A DNA stretch of 64,000 bases from Sphingobium lignivorans (GTDB taxonomy: Bacteria > Pseudomonadota > Alphaproteobacteria > Sphingomonadales > Sphingomonadaceae). The notes below the pieces were generated by a model that saw only the letters and a program-made list of their open reading frames with translations, had not been told where the DNA came from and made no database searches. Of the stretch, positions 55,601 through 63,738 are shown piece after piece (position 1 is the first letter of the stretch; each line of letters begins with the position of its first letter). The DNA lies in NCBI RefSeq assembly GCF_014203955.1, contig NZ_JACHKA010000001.1, positions 3,503,001 through 3,567,000 on the forward strand, in the 5' to 3' direction. Both the position numbers and the translations under genes were made by a program.

Positions 55601-57643
55601 ATGCGGCGAAGCCACGACAATGCTGCCCGGCCCCTGGGCGTGCGCCTGCGCCCCTGGCTCGCGGCGCTGGACCGCTTTGCGCAGCGGGAATGGCGCTGGA
55701 TCGTCGTCATTGCCTGGCTCATCATCAGCGCGGTCTATCTGGATCGCTACGCCTCCGCCATCGGCTATCTCTCGCTCGGGGATACCGACGACAACATGCG
55801 CTATCTGCAAGTGCGCGACTGGCTGAACGGCCAGAGCTGGTGGGACCTGCGCCAGCACCGCATGAACCCGCCCGAAGGCGCGAACATCCACTGGAGCCGG
55901 CTGGTCGACCTTCCGATCGCCGCGCTCATGCTGTTCTTCCGGCTGTTCATGGCGCCCGATCGTGCCGACCAGATGGCGCTGGGCGTGGCGCCGCTTATCC
56001 CGCTTCTCGTGCTGATGTTCTCGCTCGCCTTCATCACGCGGCGCCTCTCCGCCGACGGGCGCGCGCACGGCTGGTTCGCGGCCATGCTGCTGCCGCTCGC
56101 CGCCAATATGGGCCTTGGCATGTACATGCCGCTGCGCGTCGACCACCATGGCTGGCAACTCGCGCTGACGGCCGCCACGCTGGCCGGGATGGTGGACCGG
56201 AAATGGACGCGCGGCGGCCTCGTCGCGGGGATATCCAGTGCCGCCTCGCTGGTGATCGGCATGGAGATGATGGTCTACCTCGCCGGGGCCGGCGCGATCA
56301 TGGCGCTGCGCTGGATCTTCAAGGACGGAGCGGCGCGGCGGCTGCGCCCCTATGCGCTTGGCCTCGGCGGCACCACGGCGATCGGCTATGCGCTGTTCGC
56401 CAGCAATGCCAACCGGCTGCCGGTCTGCGACGCGCTGTCTCCGGTGTGGGCGAGCACGCTCATCCTCGCGTCCGGCATCTTGCTGGCCCTCACCATGCTG
56501 CCGCTGCGCCGCTGGCCTGCCCGGCTCGTGGCGGCGTCGATCGGCGGCGCCATCGTGGCCGGCTTCGCGCTGACGATGTGGCCGCAGTGCCTCACCGGCG
56601 CCTATCAGATCTCGCCCGAGCTGCAGAGCAAGTGGCTGGTCTATATCCGCGAAGCCAAGCCCATCTATGCGCAGGCGCGCGCGAGCTGGGTGCCGATGAT
56701 CGCCCTGCCGCTCTGCGGCCTGCTCTGCGTGCTGGCCGGGTGCTGGAGCGCGCGGCGCGACACCGAGCGCCTGTGGGCCTGGGGCACGGTGGGCCTGATG
56801 ACCGCCTTCGCCATCGGCCTCACTTTCTGGCAGATTCGCGCCGGGCCCGCCGCGCAGCTGCTCGCCATTCCGCCGGTCGGCTGGGCGATATGGTCCCTCG
56901 TCGCCCGGCTCGGCAAGCGTGGCTGGCCGGGGCGTGTGGCGGCGGGCATTGCCCTGGGTCTGCTGGCCTGCCTGGTTTCCGCCTACGGCCTCTACCCCAT
57001 CATCAACGGGGCGCTGGCCAACAGCGGCAACGCGGCGCCAGCGCCTCCGCCCGCACCGGCCACGAATGCAGGCGGGAAAGCGCCACGCGCTGGTAATGCG
57101 ACACCACTCCCCGCCTCCGCTGCCCCGGCCCGGAATGGCAGCACAGCGGCAAACGCGGGACAGACAAGGCGGCAGACGACGCGCCGCTCCGAAGCGCGCT
57201 GCCGCACGCTGCCGGCCCTGCAGGTGCTGAACCAGCTGCCGCCCGCGACGATCTTCACGCTGGTCGACCTTGGCCCGCGCCTGATCGCCACGACGCATCA
57301 CAGCGCCATCGCCGGCCCCTATCATCGCAACGAGAAGGCCATTCTGGACATTCACCACGCCTTCGACGGTTCGCCGGAGAATTTCCGCGCGATCGCGGCG
57401 GCGCATGGGGCCAGCTATCTGCTGTTCTGCCCGAACTTCCCCGAAGGCACGATCTACCAGCGCCGCAGCCCGCGCGGCTTCTACGCGCGCCTCTCACGCG
57501 GGGAAGGCTTCACCTTCCTTGACCCGGTCACGCTCGATTTCCCGGGCGAGCTGCCCTACACGCTCTACCGCATCGAGCCGATGCAGCCCGACGAGGAGGG
57601 CTCAGCGCCGCTCCGCAAAAAAGGCGCGAAGAAGGCGCGCTGA
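55601..57643 (+). CDS. GT-C-like polytopic membrane protein
   Basis: 680 residues, with about 11 membrane helices in residues 30-475. After the first helix comes GDTDDNMRYLQVRDWLNGQ, then MNPPEGANIHWSRLVDLPIA, an acidic first outer loop as in GT-C glycosyltransferases and oligosaccharyltransferases. Later GMYMPLRVDHHGWQLALTAA adds conserved histidines. A low-complexity Ala/Asn/Pro linker (about 475-530) leads to a soluble C-terminal domain (GPYHRNEKAILDIHHAF, ASYLLFCPNFPEG). Relatives are often misnamed AcrB-like. Its 3' end overlaps tadA by 42 bases. Confidence 0.78.
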   Translation: MRRSHDNAARPLGVRLRPWLAALDRFAQREWRWIVVIAWLIISAVYLDRYASAIGYLSLGDTDDNMRYLQVRDWLNGQSWWDLRQHRMNPPEGANIHWSRLVDLPIAALMLFFRLFMAPDRADQMALGVAPLIPLLVLMFSLAFITRRLSADGRAHGWFAAMLLPLAANMGLGMYMPLRVDHHGWQLALTAATLAGMVDRKWTRGGLVAGISSAASLVIGMEMMVYLAGAGAIMALRWIFKDGAARRLRPYALGLGGTTAIGYALFASNANRLPVCDALSPVWASTLILASGILLALTMLPLRRWPARLVAASIGGAIVAGFALTMWPQCLTGAYQISPELQSKWLVYIREAKPIYAQARASWVPMIALPLCGLLCVLAGCWSARRDTERLWAWGTVGLMTAFAIGLTFWQIRAGPAAQLLAIPPVGWAIWSLVARLGKRGWPGRVAAGIALGLLACLVSAYGLYPIINGALANSGNAAPAPPPAPATNAGGKAPRAGNATPLPASAAPARNGSTAANAGQTRRQTTRRSEARCRTLPALQVLNQLPPATIFTLVDLGPRLIATTHHSAIAGPYHRNEKAILDIHHAFDGSPENFRAIAAAHGASYLLFCPNFPEGTIYQRRSPRGFYARLSRGEGFTFLDPVTLDFPGELPYTLYRIEPMQPDEEGSAPLRKKGAKKAR

Positions 57644-58060
57644 CGCCGCCTCGCCCAGCCCGGGGAACAGCTCGGGCCGGTGATGGCATTGCGGATGAGC
57701 GAACACCCGCGCGCCATGATCCACCCCGCCACCCTTGGGATCACCCGCGCCATAATAGAGCCGCGCGATGCGGGCATGGGCAATGGCCCCGGCGCACATG
57801 GCGCAGGGCTCCAGCGTCACCCAGAGATCGCAGCCGGTCAGCCGGTCCTGCCCCAGCGCGATGCAGGCGGCGCGGATCGCGACGATTTCCGCATGGGCGG
57901 TGGGATCATTGTCGCGCCGGTTGCGATTCTCGCCGGTCGCGATCACCCGGCCCGCCTGCGTCACCACGGCGCCGATCGGCACTTCCCCGGCTTGCGCGGA
58001 CGCCTGCGCGCAGGCAAGCGCAAGGCGCATCGGCTCGGGCAGCGGGAAGGGATCGGCCAT
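57602..58060 (-). CDS. tadA: tRNA adenosine-34 deaminase
   Basis: 152 residues. Zinc deaminase motifs TAHAEIVAI (His ligand and catalytic Glu) and EPCAMCAGAIAHARI (two Cys ligands) are intact, with the RLTGCDLWVTLEPC core. It converts A34 to inosine in tRNA-Arg(ACG). The last 42 bases overlap the 3' end of the convergent GT-C-like gene. Confidence 0.93.
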   Translation of the reverse strand: MADPFPLPEPMRLALACAQASAQAGEVPIGAVVTQAGRVIATGENRNRRDNDPTAHAEIVAIRAACIALGQDRLTGCDLWVTLEPCAMCAGAIAHARIARLYYGAGDPKGGGVDHGARVFAHPQCHHRPELFPGLGEAASARLLRAFFAERR

Positions 58061-58168
58061 GCGCCGTCCCTAACGAAGCGGGTTTGTCAGGGAAAGCGCC
58101 TTGACGATTCGCAGCTGAGCCGCTATCGGCGCCGCTTTCCGTAAGAACCCAGATCAGGATCGATTGAC

Positions 58169-58462
58169 ATGTCGCGCATCTGCGAACTGACCGGCCGGAG
58201 CCGCCAAGTGGGCCACAACGTGTCTCACGCCAATAACAAGACCAAGCGAGTCTTTCTGCCCAACCTGCAGAATGTGACACTGATCTCCGATACGCTGGAG
58301 CGTGGCGTCAAGCTGCGCGTCTCCACGCACGGCCTGCGCTCCGTGGAGCATGTCGGAGGGCTGGACAACTGGCTGATGAAGACGTCCGACGAGAAGCTGT
58401 CGCTTCGCGTGCGCCGCCTGAAGCGCGAGATCGCCAAGAAGACGGCCGCCAAGGCCGCCTGA
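58169..58462 (+). CDS. rpmB: 50S ribosomal protein L28
   Basis: 97 residues, the longer alphaproteobacterial form of L28. [37 protein letters not shown] and [21 protein letters not shown] are diagnostic, with a basic C-terminal tail. Followed by a hairpin terminator. Confidence 0.98.
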   Translation: MSRICELTGRSRQVGHNVSHANNKTKRVFLPNLQNVTLISDTLERGVKLRVSTHGLRSVEHVGGLDNWLMKTSDEKLSLRVRRLKREIAKKTAAKAA

Positions 58463-58489
58463 CCGGCAATCCCGTCACGAGACGATCCG

Positions 58490-58517
58490 AAAGGGCGGTC
58501 CGCAAGGGCCGCCCTTT
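58490..58517. terminator. Bidirectional hairpin terminator after rpmB
   Basis: AAAGGGCGGTC and GGCCGCCCTTT form an 11 bp stem with one G-T pair; A and T runs on both sides serve rpmB and the convergent phytase-like gene. Confidence 0.8.
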
Positions 58518-58558
58518 CCGTTTGGGCCCGGCATGGCGGGCGTGCCGGGATGGGGGCG

Positions 58559-59560
58559 TCAGGGCGCGGGCGCGTCGCTGACCCAGCCCGCCGGCAGCGC
58601 GAAGCGCATCAGCAGGCTGCGCTGCAGGAACAGGTGATTGTCGTCCGAGGCCACCCACAGGACCGGCTGGCCATTCTGCCGCGAGAGCGCCAGCGCCTCG
58701 AAATTGTCGGCAAGCCCGGGCGGGGCGAACGTGGCGATCGGCTTGCCGGTCAGGATCGCGCCTTCCGCCAGCCGGGGCAGCGTGACGAGCGAGAGGCGCG
58801 CCGTGAAACCGTCGGCCAGCGTCAGGCGGCGATTGAGCACCAGCAGCCGGTCCCCACCGAGCCAGAGCGCATCCGTGGGCCGATAACCCGTGGGCGGACG
58901 ATAGCCCAGATGCACGGGCGGCGGCGTCGCCGGATCGACCGGGTCGCCTTGCCAGAGCAGGACGTCATGCGCGCCGGCAGGACCGATCGCCATTTCCGCG
59001 ATCGCCAGAAAACGCCCGTCGCTGAAGCGGACCAGCGATTCGATGCTGCCCGTCACTGGCCAGTCGGCCATTTCGGGCGGCTCGACGCAGCCCTCCAGGG
59101 CGCGGAAGTCCGGCGCATAGCGACAGATACGCTGCAGGCCCTCGAACCCCACCCAGATCCGGCCGCTCACCGGATCGCGCTGCATGCTTTCCGAATCCCA
59201 GCGCCAGCCGGGCCAGTGCTCCTCGGCGGCAATGCGGGGCAGCGGCTCGATGAAGCCCTTCCCCTCCGCCCCGCTCACGCGAAAGCCGAAGAGCTCGCCG
59301 GTATCGCTGAGCCCGATCATGGCGCCGTCATCATCGACGAGCAGGGAGGAAATGCCGCCAAAGGCCTTGTGCGGACTGGTGAGCTGCCAGGCGCCGGTGA
59401 GCGTCAGGGGCCCGAAGGCGGCCGCGTCTCCGGCCTTCTCGAGCGGGATCGCGCGGGCCTGCACGACGAGGCTGTCGAACGTGGCGGGAGGCATATCGCT
59501 GCCGTGGCGCCCGTTCATGAGCAGGATGAACAGCATCAGGATGAGCGCGACCCGCTGCAT
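58559..59560 (-). CDS. Esterase-like activity of phytase family protein
   Basis: 333 residues from the ATG at 59560 (a TTG at 59572 is also in frame). A hydrophobic leader (VALILMLFILLMNG) precedes a six-bladed propeller-like domain: FGGISSLLVDDDGAMIGLSDTGELF, WDSESMQRDPVSGRIWVGFE, GSIESLVRFSDGRFLAIAE and DNFEALALSRQNGQPVLWVASDD. These are the repeated motifs of the family. Probably periplasmic; substrate unknown. Confidence 0.88.
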   Translation of the reverse strand: MQRVALILMLFILLMNGRHGSDMPPATFDSLVVQARAIPLEKAGDAAAFGPLTLTGAWQLTSPHKAFGGISSLLVDDDGAMIGLSDTGELFGFRVSGAEGKGFIEPLPRIAAEEHWPGWRWDSESMQRDPVSGRIWVGFEGLQRICRYAPDFRALEGCVEPPEMADWPVTGSIESLVRFSDGRFLAIAEMAIGPAGAHDVLLWQGDPVDPATPPPVHLGYRPPTGYRPTDALWLGGDRLLVLNRRLTLADGFTARLSLVTLPRLAEGAILTGKPIATFAPPGLADNFEALALSRQNGQPVLWVASDDNHLFLQRSLLMRFALPAGWVSDAPAP

Positions 59561-59761
59561 GGGGCGGGGCAATAGCGGGAGATGGCGGGACTGGCCACCA
59601 TCTTGTTGGCCGATCGCGCTCCCGCAGCCCCGCTTCCTGAACGGGAGCTAAAATGGCCGTTCAGCATCCACTCAAGCAAATCGGTCTAGAAGGATGTTCA
59701 TGGCAGACGAGTTGTGGCCCAGATCCCACGAAGCGTTTGCCGGGACAGAAGGAGCAAGACC

Positions 59762-60154
59762 ATGAAAGCCATCAAGTTCATCAGCCTCACGGCCGCCGCT
59801 ACCATGGTCGTGACTTCCCTGGGCGTTGCCGCACCGGCCGCAGCGCGGGACCGTGGCTACAATAATTATCGCGGCGACTATGCGCGCGACTATCGCTACG
59901 ACCGTCGCGACTATCGCCAGAACTACCGCGATACGCGCTATGCCCGCGACAACCGTTATTATGGTCACAATGACCGCTATCGCTGCAAGAATGACGGCTC
60001 GACCGGCACCATCATCGGCGCGATCGCCGGCGGCCTCCTGGGTCACGAAGTCGCGGGCCGCAATGGCGACAAGACCGCCGGCACGATCATCGGTGGCGCC
60101 GTGGGCGCCGTCGCCGGCCGGGCCATCGACAAGAGCGACAGCCGCTGCCGCTAA
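59762..60154 (+). CDS. Glycine-zipper 2TM domain protein
   Basis: 130 residues from the ATG at 59762 with AGGAGCAAGACC upstream. Signal peptide (TAAATMVVTSLGVAAPAAA), then an Arg/Tyr/Asp-rich segment, then the glycine-zipper pair GTIIGAIAGGLLGHEVAG and GTIIGGAVGAVAGRAID. Rickettsia 17 kDa antigen-like envelope protein. A terminator follows. Confidence 0.88.
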   Translation: MKAIKFISLTAAATMVVTSLGVAAPAAARDRGYNNYRGDYARDYRYDRRDYRQNYRDTRYARDNRYYGHNDRYRCKNDGSTGTIIGAIAGGLLGHEVAGRNGDKTAGTIIGGAVGAVAGRAIDKSDSRCR

Positions 60155-60189
60155 CATTACAGAATAACCACTTCACGCTCCCCTAGCAC

Positions 60190-60221
60190 GCCGGTCCTCC
60201 TTCTGGAGGGCCGGCTTTTTT
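60190..60221 (+). terminator. Terminator of the glycine-zipper gene
   Basis: GCCGGTCCTCC and GGAGGGCCGGC form an 11 bp stem (one G-T pair) with a TTCT loop, followed by six T. Confidence 0.93.
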
Positions 60222-60352
60222 ATCGAGCGAGGAAGGAAGGCGGAAGACCGCGCCGCGAACCGGCCGCCCGGTGGCGCGACAAGCCGTCGGAACTCTCCGC
60301 GCGCTGTGCCGTTCGGTTCATATCCACACAGCGACAATGAGAGGAGGCAGTT

Positions 60353-61384
60353 ATGCCAGCGCGCCTGAAGCCGCTTGACCAGCAAGTCATCGTGATCACC
60401 GGGGCCTCGTCCGGCCATGGCCTCGCCACGGCCCGCATGGCCGCCGCCGCGGGCGCCCGCGTCATGCTGGCCGCGCGCGACGAGGAAGCGCTCCGGGAGA
60501 TATGCAACGACATCCGCGCCGAGGGCGGCAGGGCGGACTATGTCGTGACCGACGTGGGCGACGAAGCGCAAGTCCAGCGCCTCGCCGACCAGACCATTGC
60601 CCGCTTCGGCGGCTTCGACTGCTGGGTGAACAATGCCGGCATCGGCATCTACAGCGAGCTGCTCGACACGCCGATCGAGGATCATCGCAAGATATTCGAG
60701 ACGAACTACTGGGGCGTCGTCCATGGGTCGCTCGCGGCCGTGCGTCACCTCAAGGGCAAGAACGGGGGTGGCGCCATCATCAACGTGGGCTCCATCAACA
60801 GCGACATGTCCGGCCCGCTGCTGGGCGCCTATAATGCGTCCAAACATGCCGTGAAGGGCTTCACCGACGCCCTGCGCATCGAGATGAAGGCCGACGACGC
60901 ACCCATCTCCATCACGCTCATCAAGCCGAGCGCGATCGGCACGCCGTTCACGGAACATGGCCGCAACATGACGGGCTATGAGGCCCGCCTGCCCCAGCCG
61001 ATCTATTCCCCCGAGATCGTGGCCCATGCCATCCTGGATGCGGCGCAGCATCCCCGCCGCGCGATCACGGTCGGGGCCGGCGGCAAGCTCCAGGTGCTCG
61101 GCGCCGTGCTGTTTCCCTCCCTGTTCGACCGGATCGCCACGGGCATGCGCGACTCGCTGCTCTACAAGGATCGCCCCCAGCCGCCGGTGGAAGGCAATCT
61201 CTACGAGCCGCAGGGCAATGACGGCCGCGCGGAAGGCCGGCAGCAGGGACGAAAGTTCAGCCTGTTCACGACGGGGCGGACGCATCCCGCCGCGACGCTG
61301 GCGATGGTGGCGGCGACGGGTGTCGGCGGCGCATTGCTCTATGCGCTGCAGAAAGGCCGGCCGGCGATCGCCGGTTCCCGTTGA
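60353..61384 (+). CDS. SDR family oxidoreductase, long form
   Basis: 343 residues with GAGAGGAGG upstream. Cofactor motif VIVITGASSGHGLATARMAA, NNAG in CWVNNAGIGIY, catalytic Ser in NVGSINSD and YNASKHAVKGF. A C-terminal extension (about residues 255-343) ends in a hydrophobic helix (LAMVAATGVGGALLYAL), so the protein may be membrane-attached. Substrate unknown. Confidence 0.9.
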   Translation: MPARLKPLDQQVIVITGASSGHGLATARMAAAAGARVMLAARDEEALREICNDIRAEGGRADYVVTDVGDEAQVQRLADQTIARFGGFDCWVNNAGIGIYSELLDTPIEDHRKIFETNYWGVVHGSLAAVRHLKGKNGGGAIINVGSINSDMSGPLLGAYNASKHAVKGFTDALRIEMKADDAPISITLIKPSAIGTPFTEHGRNMTGYEARLPQPIYSPEIVAHAILDAAQHPRRAITVGAGGKLQVLGAVLFPSLFDRIATGMRDSLLYKDRPQPPVEGNLYEPQGNDGRAEGRQQGRKFSLFTTGRTHPAATLAMVAATGVGGALLYALQKGRPAIAGSR

Positions 61385-61392
61385 GGCCGGTA

Positions 61393-61434
61393 CACAGGAG
61401 CACCGGGCGCCTTGGGGCGTCGGGTGTTCCTGTG
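61393..61434 (+). terminator. Strong hairpin after the SDR gene
   Basis: ACCAGGAGCAC-type arm at 61393-61411 pairs with 61416-61434 (about 19 bp with one mismatch and two G-T pairs, TTGG loop), nine bases after the stop. There is no T run, so it may be a processing or stabilising hairpin instead of a classic terminator. Confidence 0.55.
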
Positions 61435-61495
61435 GGCTAGAGCTAATCGACGTTCTTCTCTTCCGTTGAACAGCCACCCTTCCTCTCAATATCTT

Positions 61496-61584
61496 CGTCA
61501 TGCTGAACTTGTTTCAGCATCCATCGTGCCTTCAAGCTCCGGTCTCGGATGCGAAATGGATGCTGAAACAAGTTCAGCATGACG
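61496..61584. repeat. Perfect 29 bp inverted repeat
   Basis: Bases 61496-61524 are the exact reverse complement of 61556-61584, each containing TGCTGAACTTGTTTCAGCAT, itself nearly palindromic. A 31-base spacer separates the arms. No coding content. Confidence 0.85.
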
Positions 61585-61663
61585 TTTTCCAAGGAGGGAA
61601 CGCGCTTCAGAGGGTTCCGGGACTTTGAGGGAGCCAGAAGCCCGCTTTTCGGCCTTTCTCATC

Positions 61664-61768
61664 CGTCATTCCGGACTTGCTCCGGAATCCCGCTTCTTTC
61701 TGTTTCTCAACGGGCTGAGCCCGGCGGGATTCAAGGTAGCGGGGTCCCGGATCAAGTCCGGGACGACG
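61664..61768. repeat. Inverted REP-like pair
   Basis: CGTCATTCCGGACTTGCTCC at 61664 onward and the inverted copy ending TCCGGGACGACG at 61768. Same family as 22413-22497, 31618-31721 and 46365-46602. Confidence 0.75.
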
Positions 61769-61819
61769 TGGTGAGTGACGGGAGGATGCGCGCTGCTTTG
61801 CAAGAAACGCGATGAAACC

Positions 61820-62620
61820 TTAGTGAACGAAGCGCGCGACGACATCGCGGTAGGAGCGGCTCACTTTCACCTGGCTGCCTGATTCGAGCACGAGGAAGCA
61901 TTCGCCATTGGTGTGCGGCTTCACTTGCCGGACCTGGCTGAGATTGACGATGGTGGAGCGGTGGATGCGCTGGAAATTGCGCGGATCGAGCCGCTTTTCC
62001 AGATCCTTCATCGTCTCGCGCAGGATCAGCGAATTGTCGGCGGTGTAGATGCACATATAGTCGCCGGCCGCGTCGATCCGCTCGATCGTATCCACGTCGA
62101 TGCGGAAGATCTGGCCGCGATCCTTGATGTTGATGAGCTTCTCGTAACGGCTGGAGGCCGGCGTCTCATGATCCGGGCCCATGTCCGTGACGGCATCGGG
62201 CGCGACTTCGGCCAGCACTTCGCGCAGGCGCTCCACCTCGACGACATTGCGCTTCTCCTGAAGCCGCTGGCGCGCCCGGTCGAGCGCATCGGCGAGGCGC
62301 TGCTCGTCGACGGGCTTCATGAGATAATCGATGGCCTGCGCCTCGAAAGCGCGCAGGGCATGATCCGAATAAGCGGTGACGAAGATGAATAGCGGAGGCT
62401 CCACTTCCATCACGCCCTGCACCACGGAAAATCCGTCGAAGCCCGGCATCTGGATATCGAGGAACACGAGGTCGGGCTTGTGAGTCTTGATGGCGCGGAT
62501 GGCTTCCCGGCCATTGGTACAGGTTTCCACGATCTCCACATCGGGATGTGCCTCCAGACGGAGCGTGAGCCCCTGTATGGCAAGGCTTTCATCGTCGACG
62601 AGAATGGTGCGAATGGTCAT
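61820..62620 (-). CDS. LytTR-type response regulator
   Basis: 266 residues. Receiver domain at 1-120: TILVDDESLAIQGL, phosphorylated Asp in DLVFLDIQMPGFDG, VTAYSDHALRAF and DYLMKPV. A short linker leads to a LytTR DNA-binding domain (155-266): RGQIFRIDVDTIERIDAAGDYM, NFQRIHRSTIVNL and KVSRSYRDVVARF. Its ATG overlaps the stop of the sensor kinase gene by 4 bases. Regulated genes unknown. Confidence 0.95.
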   Translation of the reverse strand: MTIRTILVDDESLAIQGLTLRLEAHPDVEIVETCTNGREAIRAIKTHKPDLVFLDIQMPGFDGFSVVQGVMEVEPPLFIFVTAYSDHALRAFEAQAIDYLMKPVDEQRLADALDRARQRLQEKRNVVEVERLREVLAEVAPDAVTDMGPDHETPASSRYEKLINIKDRGQIFRIDVDTIERIDAAGDYMCIYTADNSLILRETMKDLEKRLDPRNFQRIHRSTIVNLSQVRQVKPHTNGECFLVLESGSQVKVSRSYRDVVARFVH

Positions 62621-63738
62621 GCGGCTACCCTTGATGGTTCGGCGATAGAGAGCGGCATCTCGATGATGACGCTGTAGCCCCCCTCGGGCGGAGAACGTGT
62701 TTCCATGCTCTGGCGTTCCCCAAAAGCCTGAGCCAGCCGATCCCTGATATTGGCCAGGCCCACGCCCGTTCCCTTCGTCACGCGCTGGTCATGTCCGTTC
62801 AAGCCGGGTCCGGTGTCCGACACGACGATCCGAACATTTTCACCGATGGGCTGAGCCGTGACCACGATATCGGCGCCTTCCTCCTGCGGGGTTACGGCAT
62901 ATTTAATCGCGTTCTCGACCAAAGGTTGCAGCAGCAGCGAAGGAAGTCGCGTGCCGGCCACCGCGGGATGGATGTCGAAGATGGGGCGAAGCCGGTCCTC
63001 GAAGCGCATTTTCTCGATCTCGAGATAGAGTTTCAGCGTCTCGATCTCCTGCTCCAGCGTCACTTGCGCCGTCGGCTCGTTGATGAGCGTGTAGCGCAGG
63101 AAAGCCGACAGGCGGGAGAGCATCGCATTGGCCCGATCGGTCTGCTTGAGCAGCACGAGCGTCGAGATGCTGTTGAGCGTGTTGAACAGGAAATGCGGGT
63201 TGAGCTGGTAACGCAGCATGGCAAGCTGGGCGGAACTGGCCTGGTTTTCCAGCCGCTGGAGCTGGTCTGCCTGCTGCTCCACGGTGAGATAATAATTGAT
63301 GGCGTAATAGAGCGCCGACCAGGCGCCCAGCAGCGTGAAATTGAGGTAGAAGGCGCCGAGGAACAGCTTCAGACCACCCCCTTCGCTCAGGGGATTGAGC
63401 GTGGTGAACACCCAGGCATCGATGAAGGCCGAGGTGCCGGCAGCGAAGATCGCCACCGCGATCGATGTCGTCCAGGTGACGATCGGCCGCTGGCGCAGCA
63501 GGAAGCGGAAGCCCACCGCCATCAGCAGCGTCAGCGAATAGCCGGTCACCGTGGAAATCAGCACCGGCACGAGGAAGGAAATGGGTTGCCCATTGGCAAT
63601 GCCCGACAGGCCGCGCAGCAGGAAGGCGCCGGACCAGCCCAGCCCCTGCAGGATCCAGAACGCGCGGTTCTTGTCCTCGAAAAAGGGTTGCGCGCGCATG
63701 ACGGTCAGGGCGGCGTTCTGTTCAGTGGTCTTCTGCAT
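62617..63738 (-). CDS. LytS-type membrane sensor histidine kinase
   Basis: 373 residues from the ATG at 63738 (an ATG at 63699 is an alternative). Four or more membrane helices (residues 30-165), then the His_kinase domain: QLAMLRYQLNPHFLFNTLNS carries the phospho-accepting histidine, followed by the ATPase parts PLVENAIKYA, VSDTGPGL and GTGVGLANIRDRL. Partner of the LytTR regulator downstream (4-base overlap). Its 5' end overlaps the HxlR gene by 17 bases. Confidence 0.95.
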   Translation of the reverse strand: MQKTTEQNAALTVMRAQPFFEDKNRAFWILQGLGWSGAFLLRGLSGIANGQPISFLVPVLISTVTGYSLTLLMAVGFRFLLRQRPIVTWTTSIAVAIFAAGTSAFIDAWVFTTLNPLSEGGGLKLFLGAFYLNFTLLGAWSALYYAINYYLTVEQQADQLQRLENQASSAQLAMLRYQLNPHFLFNTLNSISTLVLLKQTDRANAMLSRLSAFLRYTLINEPTAQVTLEQEIETLKLYLEIEKMRFEDRLRPIFDIHPAVAGTRLPSLLLQPLVENAIKYAVTPQEEGADIVVTAQPIGENVRIVVSDTGPGLNGHDQRVTKGTGVGLANIRDRLAQAFGERQSMETRSPPEGGYSVIIEMPLSIAEPSRVAA

